Of a stretch of DNA of 64,000 bases, positions 27,282 to 36,608 are shown piece by piece. Position 1 is the first letter of the stretch. Every line of letters begins with the position of its first letter. A model generated the notes under the pieces. That model saw nothing but the letters and a program-made list of their open reading frames with translations. It was not told the origin of the DNA and made no database searches. Both the position numbers and the translations under genes were made by a program. Origin of the DNA: Nostoc sp. 106C (GTDB lineage Bacteria > Cyanobacteriota > Cyanobacteriia > Cyanobacteriales > Nostocaceae); NCBI RefSeq assembly GCF_002154725.1, contig NZ_MTAW01000127.1, positions 1-64,000 of the forward strand, read 5' to 3'.

Positions 27282-27437
27282 ATGCTGGAAAAACTTGTGC
27301 AAGCCGCCATCATCACCTTTTTACTTCACCTCATAGCAGGACTCAGCCCAAATACTAGAGTTCAGACAAAAGTAGCCATGCCTTTGCCGGAAACACCAGC
27401 CGCAATTGTCGGCTCGTTGTTTTCTTCTTTGCGGTAA
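27282..27437 (+). CDS. Short hydrophobic peptide, possibly a conserved cyanobacterial family
   Basis: A 51-residue frame starts at ATG 27282 with GGGAG seven bases upstream. The peptide is one membrane helix or uncleaved signal (MLEKLVQAAIITFLLHLIAG) with a short polar tail (LPETPAAIVGSLFSSL). Similar short MLEKL-starting peptides are, to my memory, frequent in Nostocales. The frame is also open upstream to ATG 27171, but that part is less plausible. Confidence 0.4.
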   Translation: MLEKLVQAAIITFLLHLIAGLSPNTRVQTKVAMPLPETPAAIVGSLFSSLR

Positions 27438-27503
27438 TAAGATTTTGTGAACTACCACCCACTGGTTCTGCATTCTCTACACTTTGGCCTCTTGACCTTA
27501 GTC

Positions 27504-27603
27504 ATACCAATTCAAATAATGTTTGCGACACATCAATATATTCTAGAGGTCACGGCAGTGCCGTGCCCCTACAATCTGTCGCATTCTTTTTTCAAATTGG
27601 TAT
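27504..27603. repeat. MITE-like element with ATACCAATT ends
   Basis: ATACCAATTCAAATAATGTT TGCGACA pairs imperfectly with the complement of the right end (about 19 of 27 positions). The centre contains CACGGCAGTGCCGTGCCCCT, a frequent cyanobacterial palindrome. It is related by its ends to the element at 3199-3338. Confidence 0.55.
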
Positions 27604-27718
27604 CACTACATATTGCTGCCAGAAACTCTATTGCCCCTTTAACTCATCATGCTCATGCTTGATATTGCTAAAGGGGCAACTCGGTTTTATATCAATACGG
27701 TTCAGTCATAGCAAAATT

Positions 27719-27844
27719 AGGACTTACGCAAAAGTCATGGAATTACGTCATTACGAGCGAAGCGACGTAATCGCCCCAAACTCTGCGATTGCTTTCCTAC
27801 ACTACGTTCCGGTCGCAATGACAAATTTTGCTTGCGTAAGTCCT
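27719..27844. repeat. MITE-like palindromic element, AGGACTTACGCAA ends
   Basis: Perfect 13-bp terminal inverted repeats, AGGACTTACGCAA (27719-27731) and TTGCGTAAGTCCT (27832-27844), enclose an inner inverted repeat GTCATTACGAGCGAAGCGA / CGGTCGCAATGAC. No coding capacity. Confidence 0.65.
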
Positions 27845-28316
27845 GAAAATTTCAGAGGATGCTTTATGCAGTCCGGTAGTGAGTGCATTGAACTCTTGCT
27901 GCATCTGTAATGTTAGGGATCTTAAAAAGAGAACTTAGTGCTGCAAAAAATAAATTATCCAAATTTCTGAACTCAACACGACTTTTCCTCCCTCCTGCTC
28001 CCTTGCAAAAAGAGCGATGGGATATTTTTTTATTTGGAAGTTCCTTAATGCGTTGAAGTTCAAAAATTGTACGTACTTCTAACCCCTCAACAATCAGCTT
28101 TTGAACCCAGTGATTAAATATCCAGCGACCGAGTGCATCTAAGGGTAAGATAGCGATCGCCACAAGATCAGCAATGTAGTTGTTAGTACTTAGCCCTATA
28201 ATGCGGAAAATCTCAATAAACAAGGCAATCGAGTTTTTGTAGCTAAATGTTGACTTCTTCGCTAACGCTTTTGAACGATAGACTGAGCAAAGAAGGCAAC
28301 TCACTCCCATCCGCTC

Positions 28317-30392
28317 ATGACTAATCGTCTTATTGAAGCTAAGAGTCTCTACCTCCGCAAACACGCACTAAACCCTATTGATTGGTGGCCTTGGTCTGAA
28401 GAAGCTCTCGCAACTGCAAGAGCAAAAAATCGACCGATCTTTCTCTCTATTGGGTACTCTAGTTGTCACTGGTGTACTGTCATGGAAGGTGAGGCTTTTT
28501 CTGACCTCGCTATTGCTGAGTATATGAATGCCAATTTCCTCCCCATCAAAGTAGATAGGGAAGAAAGACCTGATATTGATAGCATCTATATGCAAGCTTT
28601 GCAAATGATGAGCGGTCAGGGAGGTTGGCCATTAAATGTGTTTCTTTCTCCAGAAGATTTAGTACCGTTCTACGCTGGTACTTATTTTCCTTTAGAGCCG
28701 CGCTACGGTCGTCCTGGGTTTTTGCAAGTGCTGCAAGCGATTCGTCGTTACTACGATTCAGAAAAAGATGATTTACAGCAACGCAAAGCTGCAATGGTCG
28801 AAGCATTACTCACCTCGGCTGTGTTACAAGATGGTCAGGCGGGGGATGTTGCAGAAAATGAATTACTCCGCCAAGGCTGGAAAACTAGCACAGCGATACT
28901 TGCTCATAATGAAACTAGTAATAGCTTCCCGATGATTCCCTATGGGGAATTAGTATTGCGCTTAAATCGATTGAATATTGCCTCTGAGTATGATGGCGTA
29001 CAAATTGTTACCCAGAGAGGTCTAGATTTAGCCTTGGGTGGAATTTACGATCATGTCGGTGGTGGCTTTCACCGCTATACTGTTGACCCTACTTGGACAG
29101 TACCCCATTTTGAAAAGATGCTCTACGACAACGGTCAGATTGTCGAGTATCTAGCAAATTTGTGGAGTGCAGGAGTACAAGAACCAGCATTTGAACGAGC
29201 GATCGCTAAAACTGTAGAATGGCTCAAAAGAGAAATGACTGCGCCTGAAGGTTATTTCTACGCAGCTCAAGATGCTGATAGTTTCACCAACTCTACAGCA
29301 GCAGAATCAGAGGAAGGCGCATTTTACGTTTGGAGATACAGCGAATTAGAACAACTGCTCACCACTGAAGAACTTACCGAATTACAACAGCAATTTACTG
29401 TCAGTCCTCATGGCAACTTTGAAGGGCAAAATGTGTTGCAAAGGCGACATCTTGGGCAACTAAGCGACAAGCTAGAAATCGCTTTAGAAAAGTTATTTAT
29501 TGCTAGGTACGGTGTAAATGCTGAATCGCTAGATACTTTCCCACCCGCACGCGATAACCAAGAAGCTAAAACCACCAACTGGCCAGGACGCATTCCCTCG
29601 GTGACAGATACCAAGATGATTGTGGCTTGGAATAGCTTAATGATTTCTGGTTTAGCAAGAGCGGCGGCGGTATTTCAACAACCATCGTACTTGGAAATAG
29701 CAGCAAAGGCGGCAAACTTTATTTTGGTGCATCAGTTTGTCGATGGGCGTTTTCATCGACTCAATTATGACAAGCAACCCCACGTTTTAGCTCAATCTGA
29801 AGATTACGCCTTTTTTATTAAAGCTTTGTTGGATTTACACCAAGCTTCTTTGGGGATGGGAAATGTCTCTTCCCCTGCTTTCTGGTTAGAAAAAGCGATC
29901 GCACTGCAAGATGAATTCAACGAATTTCTTTGGAGTGTAGAATTAGGTGGCTACTACAACGCCTCATTTGATGCTAGTCAAGATTTAATTGTCCGCGAAC
30001 GCAGCTATGCAGATAATGCTACACCATCAGCCAATGGCATTGCGATCGCTAATCTTGTCCGGCTCACTTTACTCAGCGATAATCTGCATTATCTAAATTT
30101 AGCCGAACAAGGTTTGAAAGCATTTAAGAGTGTTATGGGTCGTGCGCCTCAAGCTTGTCCCAGTTTATTTACGGCTTTAGATTGGTATCGAAACTCAACC
30201 TTGATTCGCAGCAATCCTGAACAAATCCATTCTCTTACCCCCAAGTATTTGCCTACTGTAGTATTTTCTGCGGTATCAAATTTACCAGAAAATAGCGTTG
30301 GCTTAGTATGCCAAGGTTTAAAATGCCTAGCACCAGCAGAAAATATAGAGCATTTGTGGCAGCAAGTGCAGCAGAGTCAAAGTAGGGGATAA
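28317..30392 (+). CDS. DUF255/YyaL-type thioredoxin-domain protein
   Basis: A 691-residue cytosolic protein with an N-terminal thioredoxin-fold domain ([40 protein letters not shown]) and a C-terminal alpha/alpha-toroid like those of sugar epimerases or glycosidases ([45 protein letters not shown]). The CHWC motif retains two cysteines. This is the YyaL/SPATA20 family, universal but with no settled function. ATG 28317 is used; its first 48 bases overlap a doubtful minus-strand frame. Confidence 0.9.
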   Translation: MTNRLIEAKSLYLRKHALNPIDWWPWSEEALATARAKNRPIFLSIGYSSCHWCTVMEGEAFSDLAIAEYMNANFLPIKVDREERPDIDSIYMQALQMMSGQGGWPLNVFLSPEDLVPFYAGTYFPLEPRYGRPGFLQVLQAIRRYYDSEKDDLQQRKAAMVEALLTSAVLQDGQAGDVAENELLRQGWKTSTAILAHNETSNSFPMIPYGELVLRLNRLNIASEYDGVQIVTQRGLDLALGGIYDHVGGGFHRYTVDPTWTVPHFEKMLYDNGQIVEYLANLWSAGVQEPAFERAIAKTVEWLKREMTAPEGYFYAAQDADSFTNSTAAESEEGAFYVWRYSELEQLLTTEELTELQQQFTVSPHGNFEGQNVLQRRHLGQLSDKLEIALEKLFIARYGVNAESLDTFPPARDNQEAKTTNWPGRIPSVTDTKMIVAWNSLMISGLARAAAVFQQPSYLEIAAKAANFILVHQFVDGRFHRLNYDKQPHVLAQSEDYAFFIKALLDLHQASLGMGNVSSPAFWLEKAIALQDEFNEFLWSVELGGYYNASFDASQDLIVRERSYADNATPSANGIAIANLVRLTLLSDNLHYLNLAEQGLKAFKSVMGRAPQACPSLFTALDWYRNSTLIRSNPEQIHSLTPKYLPTVVFSAVSNLPENSVGLVCQGLKCLAPAENIEHLWQQVQQSQSRG

Positions 30393-30446
30393 GGCAGATG
30401 AGGGAGATGAGGAGGACATAGAGAAGCGGGGACGCGGGAAAATGAA

Positions 30447-30480
30447 CAATGACCAATGACTATTGACTATTGACCAATGA
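30447..30480. repeat. Heptamer STRR containing the next start codon
   Basis: CAATGAC, CAATGAC, TATTGAC, TATTGAC and CAATGA run in 7-base steps from 30447. The ATG of the following gene (30477) is part of the last unit. Confidence 0.7.
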
Positions 30481-30860
30481 ATAAACAACCTGTACTGAAA
30501 AACATTAGTCCCTTAATTCCGGCTGGTAGCGATCTGGAAAAATCCATTGCTTTTTATGAACAAAAGCTTGGCTTTAAAACAGTACATAAAGAAGGCAATC
30601 CAGTCAAGATGGCAATTGTCAAACGCGACTTTGCAGAAATTTTTCTGCTGGAGAATGACGATAGACATCTTGCAGAAGGGACATCCTTTCGCATCCAAGT
30701 TGATAATATTGAGCAACTGTATGAAGAATTCCAAGCAAAAGGCGGAGAAATTATTCATCCAAATGACCAGTTACAAACAAAACCTTGGGGAATGAAAGAG
30801 TTTGCGATTACTGATATAGCTGGCGTATGCATTACATTTTGTGAGCCGGTAAATTTATGA
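30477..30860 (+). CDS. VOC (glyoxalase/bleomycin-resistance) family protein
   Basis: A 127-residue single VOC module: IPAGSDLEKSIAFYEQKLGF at the N-terminus, LLENDDRHLAEGTSFRIQVD in the middle and WGMKEFAITDIAGVCITFCE at the end. VOC proteins bind metal and catalyse varied reactions or bind antibiotics; the substrate is unknown. The start ATG lies in a heptamer repeat without a ribosome-binding site. Its stop overlaps the mobA start (ATGA at 30857), so the two are translationally coupled. Confidence 0.8.
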   Translation: MNKQPVLKNISPLIPAGSDLEKSIAFYEQKLGFKTVHKEGNPVKMAIVKRDFAEIFLLENDDRHLAEGTSFRIQVDNIEQLYEEFQAKGGEIIHPNDQLQTKPWGMKEFAITDIAGVCITFCEPVNL

Positions 30861-31456
30861 TTACCAGCAGCGAATTAACTGCTATTGTGCTAGCAGGTGG
30901 ACAAAGTTCGCGCATGGGTGAAGATAAAGCCCTGATCCAAATTCAAGGAATACCTTTGCTACAGAGTGTTTGTAGCATTGCGATAGCTTGTGCTGACACC
31001 GTTTATGTAGTCACTCCCTGGCCGGAACGTTATCAACACTTGCTTCTACCTGGTTGCCAATTTATCCCAGAAATCCCCTCATCCCCCTCATCCCTCCCAT
31101 CCCACGGACCACTGGTAGGATTTGCTCAAGGAATGGCACAGGTACAAACAGATTGGGTACTTTTGCTGGCTTGCGATTTGCCCAGGTTAAGAGTTGAGAT
31201 GTTGCAAGAATGGATAATTAGACTTGATAGCGTAGGGGATGATGCGATCGCAGCTTTGGCTCATCATGCTAAAGGATGGGAACCTCTATGTGGTTTTTAT
31301 CACCGTCGCTGTTTACCAGAACTCCTAAATTTTATCAATCAAGGCGGGCGATCGTTTCAAAAGTGGTTAAAACAACATCCTGTGCAAGTTTTACCAGTGC
31401 TAGAACCAGAAATGCTCTTTAACTGTAATACACCAGAAGATTTGGCTGGTAATTAA
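30857..31456 (+). CDS. mobA: Molybdenum cofactor guanylyltransferase
   Basis: MobA joins GMP to molybdopterin to give the bis-MGD cofactor. The 199 residues start with the nucleotidyltransferase signature AIVLAGGQSSRMGEDKALI, followed by LVGFAQGMAQVQTDWVLLLA and CDLPRL, with the C-terminal FNCNTPEDL typical of MobA. The substrate could be another nucleotidyl acceptor, but this motif set fits MobA best. Overlaps the VOC gene by 4 bp. Confidence 0.87.
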   Translation: MITSSELTAIVLAGGQSSRMGEDKALIQIQGIPLLQSVCSIAIACADTVYVVTPWPERYQHLLLPGCQFIPEIPSSPSSLPSHGPLVGFAQGMAQVQTDWVLLLACDLPRLRVEMLQEWIIRLDSVGDDAIAALAHHAKGWEPLCGFYHRRCLPELLNFINQGGRSFQKWLKQHPVQVLPVLEPEMLFNCNTPEDLAGN

Positions 31457-31985
31457 TAAACTTCACGCAGAAGTTAGAGAAAGGGTAAGGACTGAAAGCA
31501 AGTTAATTTTTTTACATTTAATTTTTCCTTAACCCTGGCAAAAGCTGTTTACCTTTAAAAGGTTAGATTTTCTGTATTAAAAATAGCAATTATCCTCAGC
31601 GTCAAAGTTAAAGATTAAAAATTTTGGAATTATTAATGAAGGTAAAAAAATTTACTAAAAACTCTTGAAAACCTTAAAATATTTGTTTTTGGATAGCAAT
31701 AATCTATGGAACTAATAAACTATATTAAAAATAGGATTTCTCACTAAACCTTGTATAGATGCTAGCGAGTAACGCAGTCATGTCTTCCAGAAAGATTTTG
31801 ACTTGTGTCTGTACTCGCTTTTTCTTTAGATAGTTTTGTATAATAATTTACAAAAAAAATATCAGATACTTTTTAAGTCTTTAACACCAATTCACTAAAC
31901 TTAGACTATTTATAATTTGCTAAATTTGATTAATATAATACTGAGTTTGCTATTTATTACATAGATAATCACTAAGGATTTTATA
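31457..31985. other. A/T-rich spacer upstream of a binding-protein gene
   Basis: This 529-bp spacer has one possible stem, AGCGAGTA (31764-31771) with TACTCGCT (31812-31819), followed by TTTTTCTTT, which could act as a terminator or attenuator. No gene or repeat family is seen. Confidence 0.35.
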
Positions 31986-32885
31986 ATGTATCATCGTTTG
32001 ATATTATCTGCATTAGCACTTTTATTAAGTATGTTTTTAGCTGCTTGTAACACTGCAACCATTCAGCAGCCATTAACAAAAATACCTACTAACACTAGCT
32101 CTCAAGAATTACCAAAACAATCTGCTAAGAGAGTTGTAGCTCTCTCTTCGCTTTCTGGTGATATTATTTATCAACTTGATAAAACAAAGCTAGTAGGTAT
32201 TACTGGCAGCAAATTGTTTAAAGATGACTCAAGATTAACCAATATTCCTCGTGTGAGTGAGGGACAAAGTCCACCTAATTTAGAAAAAATTATCGCCCTG
32301 CAACCAGATTTAGTTATTGGTGCGGAAGGGTTTTCTAATCAACCAATTCAAAAATTGCAAGAGCTAGGTATTCCGACTTTGCTCACGCAGGTTAATAGTT
32401 GGGAATCGCTAGAGAAATTGACTCAAAAACTTGCTGAGTTAATTAATGCCGATCCTCAGCCTTTATTAAACAGCTACAAAAGTTTCTTGGCAAATAAACC
32501 GACTCATAGCCCTTCCACTTTAGTACTGGTTAGTCGCCAACCGATTTTGGCACCAAATAAAAATAGTTGGGCTGGGGATTTACTGACGAAGTTCCAAGCA
32601 AAAAACCTTGTAGCAGAATTACAAGGAAAAAGCCCTATCAATGGGTATGTGACGCTTTCAGCAGAGAAAGTTCTAGAAGCAAATCCAGATGTTTTAATAG
32701 TAGTTAATAATGCCGATCCGCAACTTCTAGAGTCTCTGAAAAAACAAAGTTTTTGGCAGCAACTCAAAGCCACTAAAAATAATCATGTCTATACTTTTGA
32801 CTATTACGGACTTGTGAATCCAGGTAGTATAGATACAATTAAAAAAACTTGTCAGCAACTAGCACAAGCATTATCTGCGCAATAA
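31986..32885 (+). CDS. Periplasmic binding lipoprotein for ferric chelate or cobalamin
   Basis: A 299-residue BtuF/FhuD-like (class III) binding protein. The lipobox is LLSMFLAAC (about residues 13-21). The mature protein has the two-lobe pattern with RVVALSSLSGDIIYQLDKTK, LEKIIALQPDLVIGAEGF, IPTLLTQ and a C-terminal VYTFDYYGLVNPGS. Such proteins deliver iron-siderophore, haem or B12 to an ABC importer; no permease or ATPase is adjacent here. The neighbouring iron genes favour an iron substrate, but that is inference. Confidence 0.82.
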   Translation: MYHRLILSALALLLSMFLAACNTATIQQPLTKIPTNTSSQELPKQSAKRVVALSSLSGDIIYQLDKTKLVGITGSKLFKDDSRLTNIPRVSEGQSPPNLEKIIALQPDLVIGAEGFSNQPIQKLQELGIPTLLTQVNSWESLEKLTQKLAELINADPQPLLNSYKSFLANKPTHSPSTLVLVSRQPILAPNKNSWAGDLLTKFQAKNLVAELQGKSPINGYVTLSAEKVLEANPDVLIVVNNADPQLLESLKKQSFWQQLKATKNNHVYTFDYYGLVNPGSIDTIKKTCQQLAQALSAQ

Positions 32886-32937
32886 CGAAATTTAGCTTTC
32901 AACTTAACGCTCTTCCGTCACTTTGGGCAGAGAAAAT

Positions 32938-33065
32938 AAATGTAGGTTGGGGAGCCACTCACGTGGGCGGGTTTCCCGACTTGAGTGAAGTGGCGTTTGA
33001 ACGCAGTGAAACCCAACTAGATCAAGGTTTAAGGATGTTGGGTTTCGTTCCTCAACCCAACCTAC
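32938..33065. repeat. GTAGGTTGGG-ended inverted repeat
   Basis: GTAGGTTGGG (32942-32951) is matched by CCCAACCTAC (33056-33065), with a longer imperfect fold inside (GGGTTTCCCGACTTGAG, GTTGGGTTTCGTTCC). MITE-like, non-coding. Confidence 0.6.
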
Positions 33066-33276
33066 GCCTAAATTTATAAAAGTCCGGCATAATAAGGGTG
33101 GTAGATTTTTATCTCACGAGAGTGATTAAAGAGCGTTAAGTAGGTCGGCGTGAATATTTATCGTTGGGATGAGGCAGGAGGCAGGAGGAAAGAGGGTTTA
33201 AGCCTATTTGATTTTTCTTAACATAGTTTTGTTTTTCCACACCGTTCTACTTAGTATGTTTAATCAAATTAAATTG

Positions 33277-33351
33277 TAGGGTGTATTATGCCGCATTCTT
33301 ATCACCATCAGCAATCAAAGGTGCGTTATGCTAAAGCGATAACACACCCTA
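33277..33351. repeat. TAGGGTGT-ended palindromic repeat
   Basis: TAGGGTGTATTATGCCGC at the left and ACACCCTA at the right, 75 bp apart, match the repeat at 2525-2607 in ends and inner motif. Confidence 0.55.
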
Positions 33352-33396
33352 ATTCTAATTTTTTATTTTGAATTTTGAACTGCTTATCTTATATTT

Positions 33397-34365
33397 TTAA
33401 TCTTTTACTGGAGCAATTGGTTTATGTGCAGATTTGATAGTTTTTGCATTTTGAGGAGAACTACCAGTTATACTGCGCAAATAAGTACCTCCGACGGTAA
33501 GCAAAAATGTTAGGTAACCTACTGCTTGTACAAGGTAGAGATTTTCTCTATAGCCAAACAAAGTTTTGAGAATGATACCCGGGAACTGTTCATCAGGTAA
33601 GATTTTAGAAGTATTCCAAACCATTGGGCCCAAAATACAAGAGTGAACTTTAGTAAAGCGCTCGTAATAGAAACAATAGCTTTCTGTAGCACGACTACTA
33701 AGGGCGAGATTAGCTACAGATTCGTCAAAATGTTTCAACGCAGAAACTACCAAACCAGCAACTATCAAAACTAATAAAATGCCCATTACTTGAAAAAATT
33801 GGCGAATATTAATTTTGACACCCCATTTAAATAACAGTACTCCAATGGCAACTGCTGTCATTAAACCAGCAATAGCGCCCAAAGCGGGCATAAATCCTTG
33901 TTGAAAATTAGCAGCAATAAATAGAACAGTTTCAAAACCTTCACGAACAACTGCAACTAAAATTAAGGTAAAAACGCCCCAACCTGCATTTGAATTTTGT
34001 GTTAGCGCTTCCGTTACAGCTCCCTCAACATTAGCTTTCATGAATCTGGCTTGTTTAGTCATCCAGATCAACATCCAGCTGAGCATGATAATTGCTAATA
34101 CGCTGAATATACCTTCCAACATCGGCTCAACTACAGAGGTGTATTGAGGATTAATTGCACCTAATGCTTGAATTACCCAGCTAAAAAGTACGCCTATCAG
34201 CGCACTGACGACAATACCAACACCAACACCAGCATATACCCAAGAGTTAAGTCGAGATTGTTTGCCTTTTTTCAGTAACGCCAGCACAATTCCAACAACA
34301 AGGGCTGCTTCTACTCCTTCTCGGAGTGTAATTACAAAAGTAGGTAAGGCAGTACTAAAATTCAT
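33397..34365 (-). CDS. FTR1-family high-affinity iron permease
   Basis: A 322-residue plasma-membrane permease with seven or so helices. Two REGxE motifs, TLREGVEAALVVG near the N-terminus and AVVREGFETVLF in the middle, are the iron-binding signatures of Ftr1/EfeU transporters. A hydrophilic segment with two cysteines (YCFYYERFTKVHSCILGP) and a C-terminal helix follow. In yeast, Ftr1 works only with a multicopper ferroxidase, and such an oxidase is encoded 3.7 kb upstream on the same strand. It imports iron after oxidation, by family knowledge. Starts at ATG 34365. Confidence 0.9.
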   Translation of the reverse strand: MNFSTALPTFVITLREGVEAALVVGIVLALLKKGKQSRLNSWVYAGVGVGIVVSALIGVLFSWVIQALGAINPQYTSVVEPMLEGIFSVLAIIMLSWMLIWMTKQARFMKANVEGAVTEALTQNSNAGWGVFTLILVAVVREGFETVLFIAANFQQGFMPALGAIAGLMTAVAIGVLLFKWGVKINIRQFFQVMGILLVLIVAGLVVSALKHFDESVANLALSSRATESYCFYYERFTKVHSCILGPMVWNTSKILPDEQFPGIILKTLFGYRENLYLVQAVGYLTFLLTVGGTYLRSITGSSPQNAKTIKSAHKPIAPVKD

Positions 34366-34396
34366 CTTTTGTCCTTTGTTCTTCTCTTACAAAGTT

Positions 34397-34568
34397 GAGG
34401 CAGTCCGGTGGCGGGGTTCCTCCGCTTAAAGGAACTGCCGTCTGTTCGCCGGAAGCCGGCGCTCAAAGCCAGTACTCTCCGAGAAGCCGCCCGGAGGGCG
34501 TCTACGTTCAAGTCGGGAAACCCTTTCGGCAGTTCCTCCTGGGGGAACCCCCAAGATCGGACTGCCTC
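34397..34568. repeat. GC-rich palindromic element with 11-bp inverted ends
   Basis: GAGGCAGTCCG (34397-34407) and CGGACTGCCTC (34558-34568) bound 172 bp that are much richer in G+C than their surroundings. Nested inner stems (GGAACTGCC with GGCAGTTCC) suggest one long hairpin. It lies between the FTR1 and ferritin-like genes of the iron locus. MITE-like; short frames in it look meaningless. Confidence 0.65.
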
Positions 34569-34650
34569 ACCACACGACTGGCTCGACTTTGCGATTTGTC
34601 ATTAGTCATTAGTCATCACTTATTAGCTAATGACTAATGACTATTAACTA

Positions 34651-35085
34651 TTAACTAAAATCGCGTAACATTTTTTTCAGTTCAAGATTATGCATCTCTT
34701 CTTGACCAATCATGCCACGAGCGAACTCTTCTAGATAAATGCTGGCATTGGTGACAGTTTCTAGGAGAGTTTTATACAAATCTAGCGCCTTCTTTTCATG
34801 GGATAAACTTTCTGCCAAGATATCCTTAACTGAGTGTTGATAAGTTTCTTCCATTTGAGCAATTTTCAGGGAAGGATGCCCATCCAAACCAGTGAGAATT
34901 TCTCCTACTTGTTGCGCATGAAGGAGAGATTCACTGGCTTGTGCTTTAAAAAAAGCCACAATTGGTATACGGTTAGGACCAGTCACCATCAGGGAATAAT
35001 GTGTATAGCGCACTACTCCAGCTAATTCAAATTCCATGATGGCGTTTAGTAGGTCAATGGTCTTTTTGTGGTCAAGCTCTTGCAT
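34651..35085 (-). CDS. Ferritin-like (bacterioferritin-type) protein
   Basis: A 144-residue four-helix-bundle protein. Candidate di-iron ligands are in MEFELAGVVRYTHY, SESLLHAQQVGE, SLSHEKKALDLYK and GQEEMHNLELKKML, the E...ExxH rhythm of ferritins and bacterioferritins. It probably stores or buffers iron in the cytosol. Family members differ in haem binding and assembly, which I cannot decide. Its place downstream of the lipoprotein and upstream of the FTR1 gene supports an iron role. Starts at ATG 35085. Confidence 0.8.
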   Translation of the reverse strand: MQELDHKKTIDLLNAIMEFELAGVVRYTHYSLMVTGPNRIPIVAFFKAQASESLLHAQQVGEILTGLDGHPSLKIAQMEETYQHSVKDILAESLSHEKKALDLYKTLLETVTNASIYLEEFARGMIGQEEMHNLELKKMLRDFS

Positions 35086-35259
35086 CAGTTGTTAAGTTAA
35101 ACAAAGGTTACGAATGTAGAGTCATGAGTAAGAAGTTAGGAGTGATACTCTTTTGAAGTGTTAAAAGTTGAGATGGTCTTCACTCTTAGCTCCTAACTAT
35201 TTCCTCACTATTTAATCATTTTAAACTCCTCTCTCTACATCTTTAATGCAGGCAAATTG

Positions 35260-36300
35260 CTATTGCTGTGCTTGGGTGCTGGCTTTGTCAATTACTTGTT
35301 GAGAGTTTTGTTCAATGGTTTTCACTAGCTTGGTGACATCTTCAGGGGTTTTAACTGGCTTGGCTGGTGGGATAGCGGCGGGCCAAACTTTCAACAGGTC
35401 AGCAAAACTCGCTTCAATTGCTTTGTTTGCATCCGGGCTTGTTTGTGCTACTTGGCTAGAAATACTTTTATACAAATCATTCGCGTAGATGACAAAGCCA
35501 CGAGAGTCTTGATATTCAATGGCAGCAGCTATTTTACCATTGGCGATCGCAGCTCCATATTCTGAATTTGCGGCATCTAACAATTCGTTAATTACCTGGA
35601 GCACAAATTCCGGTTTCGAGCGTTGAGATTCTGGTAAAGTGGCGATCGCTCCATCAACAGCTTGCACTGAAGAAGTAAAATTAGTTTTGACTTTGGCATT
35701 CTTGGGATTGGATTTAACTAAATCTTGCAAACTTACCAAAGTTGTTTTAAATTCTTTAACCTTGCGCTCATTCAATTGATCTTCTACATCAACATAAATC
35801 TCCTCAACTGGATGTCCAATATGAGGTTCAGCCTGTTTTGGTTGATTTTGATCCAAAAGTTCTTGAGCTACTAAAAGATGCCCTTTCATTAAGCCCAACT
35901 TGGTCATGTAATCAACATCTTTTGCCTCTCCTGTAAGTACTACTTCCTGAACGCTAACTAAGTCTTTGATTTGGTCAAATTGCTCTTGAGTAATTACCTT
36001 TTTACTCACTAAATCTTCTGGAGCAGCGTAGGGACGGCTAGCTTGAATTTTATTTGATAATGCTGGCACACCCAGCTTGGCTTCAAACTTATCTAACTCC
36101 GACAAAATCGCAGTATTAATATTAATTTTTGCTTTGCTACCGTGGCTATTGTGACTTGCTGCTTCAGTAACTTGAGCAGGAGAGTTAGCAGCCGAAGGTA
36201 AAGGTGAATTATTTGCAGTAGGCGTACCATCACTACAAGAACTTAGAGAAACTATGGCACAAGCAGTAATAGCCAAGCAGATATAGCGTAATTTGATCAT
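35260..36300 (-). CDS. Helix-hairpin-helix lipoprotein in iron locus
   Basis: A 346-residue exported protein. The signal ends in a lipobox (IVSLSSC, about residues 16-22), followed by a Ser/Asn-rich linker. About residues 58-115 form a ComEA-like helix-hairpin-helix module (KININTAILSELDKFEAKLG, YAAPEDLVSKKVITQEQFDQ). The remaining helical domain (LLVAQELLDQNQPKQAEPHI, GHPVEEIYVDVEDQL, KTPEDVTKLVKTIEQ) vaguely recalls EfeO/imelysin proteins, which pair with FTR1-type permeases. A DNA-binding fold outside the cytoplasm of a metal locus is odd; it may instead serve protein binding. Function unknown. Confidence 0.7.
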   Translation of the reverse strand: MIKLRYICLAITACAIVSLSSCSDGTPTANNSPLPSAANSPAQVTEAASHNSHGSKAKININTAILSELDKFEAKLGVPALSNKIQASRPYAAPEDLVSKKVITQEQFDQIKDLVSVQEVVLTGEAKDVDYMTKLGLMKGHLLVAQELLDQNQPKQAEPHIGHPVEEIYVDVEDQLNERKVKEFKTTLVSLQDLVKSNPKNAKVKTNFTSSVQAVDGAIATLPESQRSKPEFVLQVINELLDAANSEYGAAIANGKIAAAIEYQDSRGFVIYANDLYKSISSQVAQTSPDANKAIEASFADLLKVWPAAIPPAKPVKTPEDVTKLVKTIEQNSQQVIDKASTQAQQ

Positions 36301-36608
36301 TTTTGTTCCTAGAGAGTTTGCAAGCAGATAATTTCAAAGAATTCCAACTATTACTAGCAGGTAAAATTGATAGGATTTTTTAGTAGTTACTATTTTCATT
36401 TATCACAAATGATATTTCCTATCAACTAAGTCATAAAAATTTGATAGTAATTTAATAGTTTTTACAACTTTTTCGAGTTGGTACATATCAAAATTTAGAC
36501 AAATTAATTTTTATTCCCAGGTTAAAGCCTGGGAATGCTAACATTAAAAAACAAGAAAAATTAATTAGGCTCCATATCAGCTATCTGTATTGATACTGTA
36601 TGGGGTCT
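36301..36608. promoter_or_regulatory. Spacer with hairpin and paired inverted repeat upstream of the lipoprotein gene
   Basis: This 308-bp spacer splits the minus-strand iron group. ATTCCCAGG (36513-36521) and CCTGGGAAT (36528-36536) form a 9-bp stem that could end the upstream oxidase unit, though no T run follows on the minus strand. TTGATAGGA (36367-36375) and TCCTATCAA (36417-36425) form a second perfect inverted repeat, possibly part of the lipoprotein promoter region. Confidence 0.35.

Larger units (their letters stand above)
27438..28316. other. Repeat-rich spacer
   Basis: This 879-bp stretch holds two MITE-like elements (27504-27603 and 27719-27844) and no certain gene. A 166-residue minus-strand frame (27864-28364) overlaps the 5' end of the next gene. 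It contains one plausible membrane-protein-like stretch (ALFIEIFRIIGLSTNNY) but no recognised family; it could be a decayed gene. Confidence 0.45.
32886..33396. other. Spacer with two palindromic repeats
   Basis: This 511-bp stretch between convergent genes holds the repeats at 32938-33065 and 33277-33351. Otherwise it is A/T-rich without coding potential. Confidence 0.5.

Noticed and set aside
27864-28364. Minus-strand 166-codon frame overlapping the YyaL-type gene
   Set aside because: It overlaps the well-supported gene start by 48 bp and has no recognised family; at most a decayed gene.
34395-34637. Frames within the GC-rich palindromic element
   Set aside because: They are composed of the inverted repeat itself, appear in two frames and do not resemble proteins.
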